Of a stretch of 5,998 nt of DNA, positions 5,760 through 5,998 are shown in pieces. The notes under the pieces were generated by a model. The model searched no databases, had not been told where the DNA came from, and saw only the letters and a program-made list of their open reading frames with translations. Location: contig USCK01000114.1 in assembly GCA_900553205.1 (NCBI GenBank), forward strand, positions 1 to 5,998, in the 5' to 3' direction. How positions within the stretch are numbered: the first letter of the stretch is position 1; every line of letters begins with the position of its first letter. Position numbers and translations under genes: made by a program. The DNA is from an uncultured bacterium (GTDB lineage: Bacteria > Cyanobacteriota > Vampirovibrionia > Gastranaerophilales > Gastranaerophilaceae).

Positions 5760-5998
5760 CTAACCTACAAGACGAGCTCTTTGGTTATAGTTTGCAGACA
5801 TCGCATTAACAGCATAACAGGCGATTGAAAGACGTCTTGAGAGCTTCATTTGAGTCATAGTATTTGTTGATACATAGTTCATAATACGCATAACATCATC
5901 TGCTGAAATTGCTGATTCTGTAATTTCATGTTTATCAACTTGTTTATCAGAATATTTTTGTACCAACAATTTATCGATAGTATCTTTTGCACCAATAG
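5760..5998 (-). CDS. Hypothetical protein, C-terminal 79 codons (5' end outside window)
   Basis: I do not recognise this protein. The open frame continues without a stop to the right edge of the window. TTG at 5969 and the ATG codons further in are therefore probably internal, and the true start lies outside. The visible part reads IGAKDTIDKLLVQKYSDKQ at its beginning and ends in ANYNQRARLVG before TAG at 5762-5760. It looks helical and soluble, with a Met-rich middle (VMRIMNYVSTNTMTQMK) and a basic end (Arg, Lys). There is no membrane segment, signal or catalytic motif. Codon use is similar to the neighbours. It converges on the fliN operon, with 108 bases between the two stop codons, so it is not part of that operon. 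That gap holds the terminator and an AT-rich stretch with nothing else recognisable. Confidence 0.65.
   Translation of the reverse strand, partial: IGAKDTIDKLLVQKYSDKQVDKHEITESAISADDVMRIMNYVSTNTMTQMKLSRRLSIACYAVNAMSANYNQRARLVG

Noticed and set aside
1..5998. CRISPR arrays, tRNA or rRNA genes, insertion sequences, phage or defence genes
   Set aside because: I saw no spaced direct repeats, cloverleaf-like segments, transposase motifs or terminal inverted repeats. All long stretches are explained by the listed genes.

Overview
The window is an AT-rich (by eye about one third G+C), gene-dense stretch of a flagellated, probably diderm bacterium. It carries a five-gene flagellar torque module (motA-motB-fliL-fliM-fliN, plus strand). 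Divergent from it are a secreted cell-wall amidase and the start of the Holliday-junction helicase gene ruvB. At the right edge is the 3' end of an unrecognised gene on the minus strand. The same gene order around the stators and switch is known from spirochaetes, Thermotoga and clostridia. The low G+C, the multidomain amidase and the style of the proteins would also fit a non-photosynthetic cyanobacterial relative (Melainabacteria/Vampirovibrionia). This placement is a low-confidence inference, because the window holds no rRNA or other taxonomic marker.

Layout. 1-672 (minus): N-terminal 224 codons of RuvB, cut by the window edge. 698-2029 (minus): exported N-acetylmuramoyl-L-alanine amidase with three accessory domains ahead of a zinc amidase_3 domain. 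2030-2118: an 89-bp divergent intergenic region with a symmetric -10 element. 2119-5651 (plus): motA, motB, fliL, fliM, fliN, packed with a 1-nt overlap or gaps of 1 to 16 nt, ending in a strong intrinsic terminator at 5670-5702. 5760-5998 (minus): C-terminal part of an unknown gene converging on that terminator.

How the genes work together. MotA4/5MotB2 is the ion-driven stator, FliL is its membrane-bound partner, and FliM and FliN form the cytoplasmic C-ring that receives torque and direction signals. The operon therefore encodes the torque-generating and switching core. FliG, the chemotaxis proteins and the export apparatus must lie elsewhere. The amidase cuts peptidoglycan crosslinks to stem peptides, and RuvB drives branch migration. 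Neither has a demonstrated link to motility here.

The genes are recognisable families and I do not see a wholly new system. The points worth following are these: FliM lacks the canonical EIDALL CheY-binding peptide, and FliM and FliN instead share a short N-terminal motif (F-S/T-E-G-I/L-D). MotA has Gly at the position of the conserved rotor-facing Glu. ruvB, and probably the amidase gene, look leaderless. An exact sigma-54-type -24/-12 match lies inside motA.
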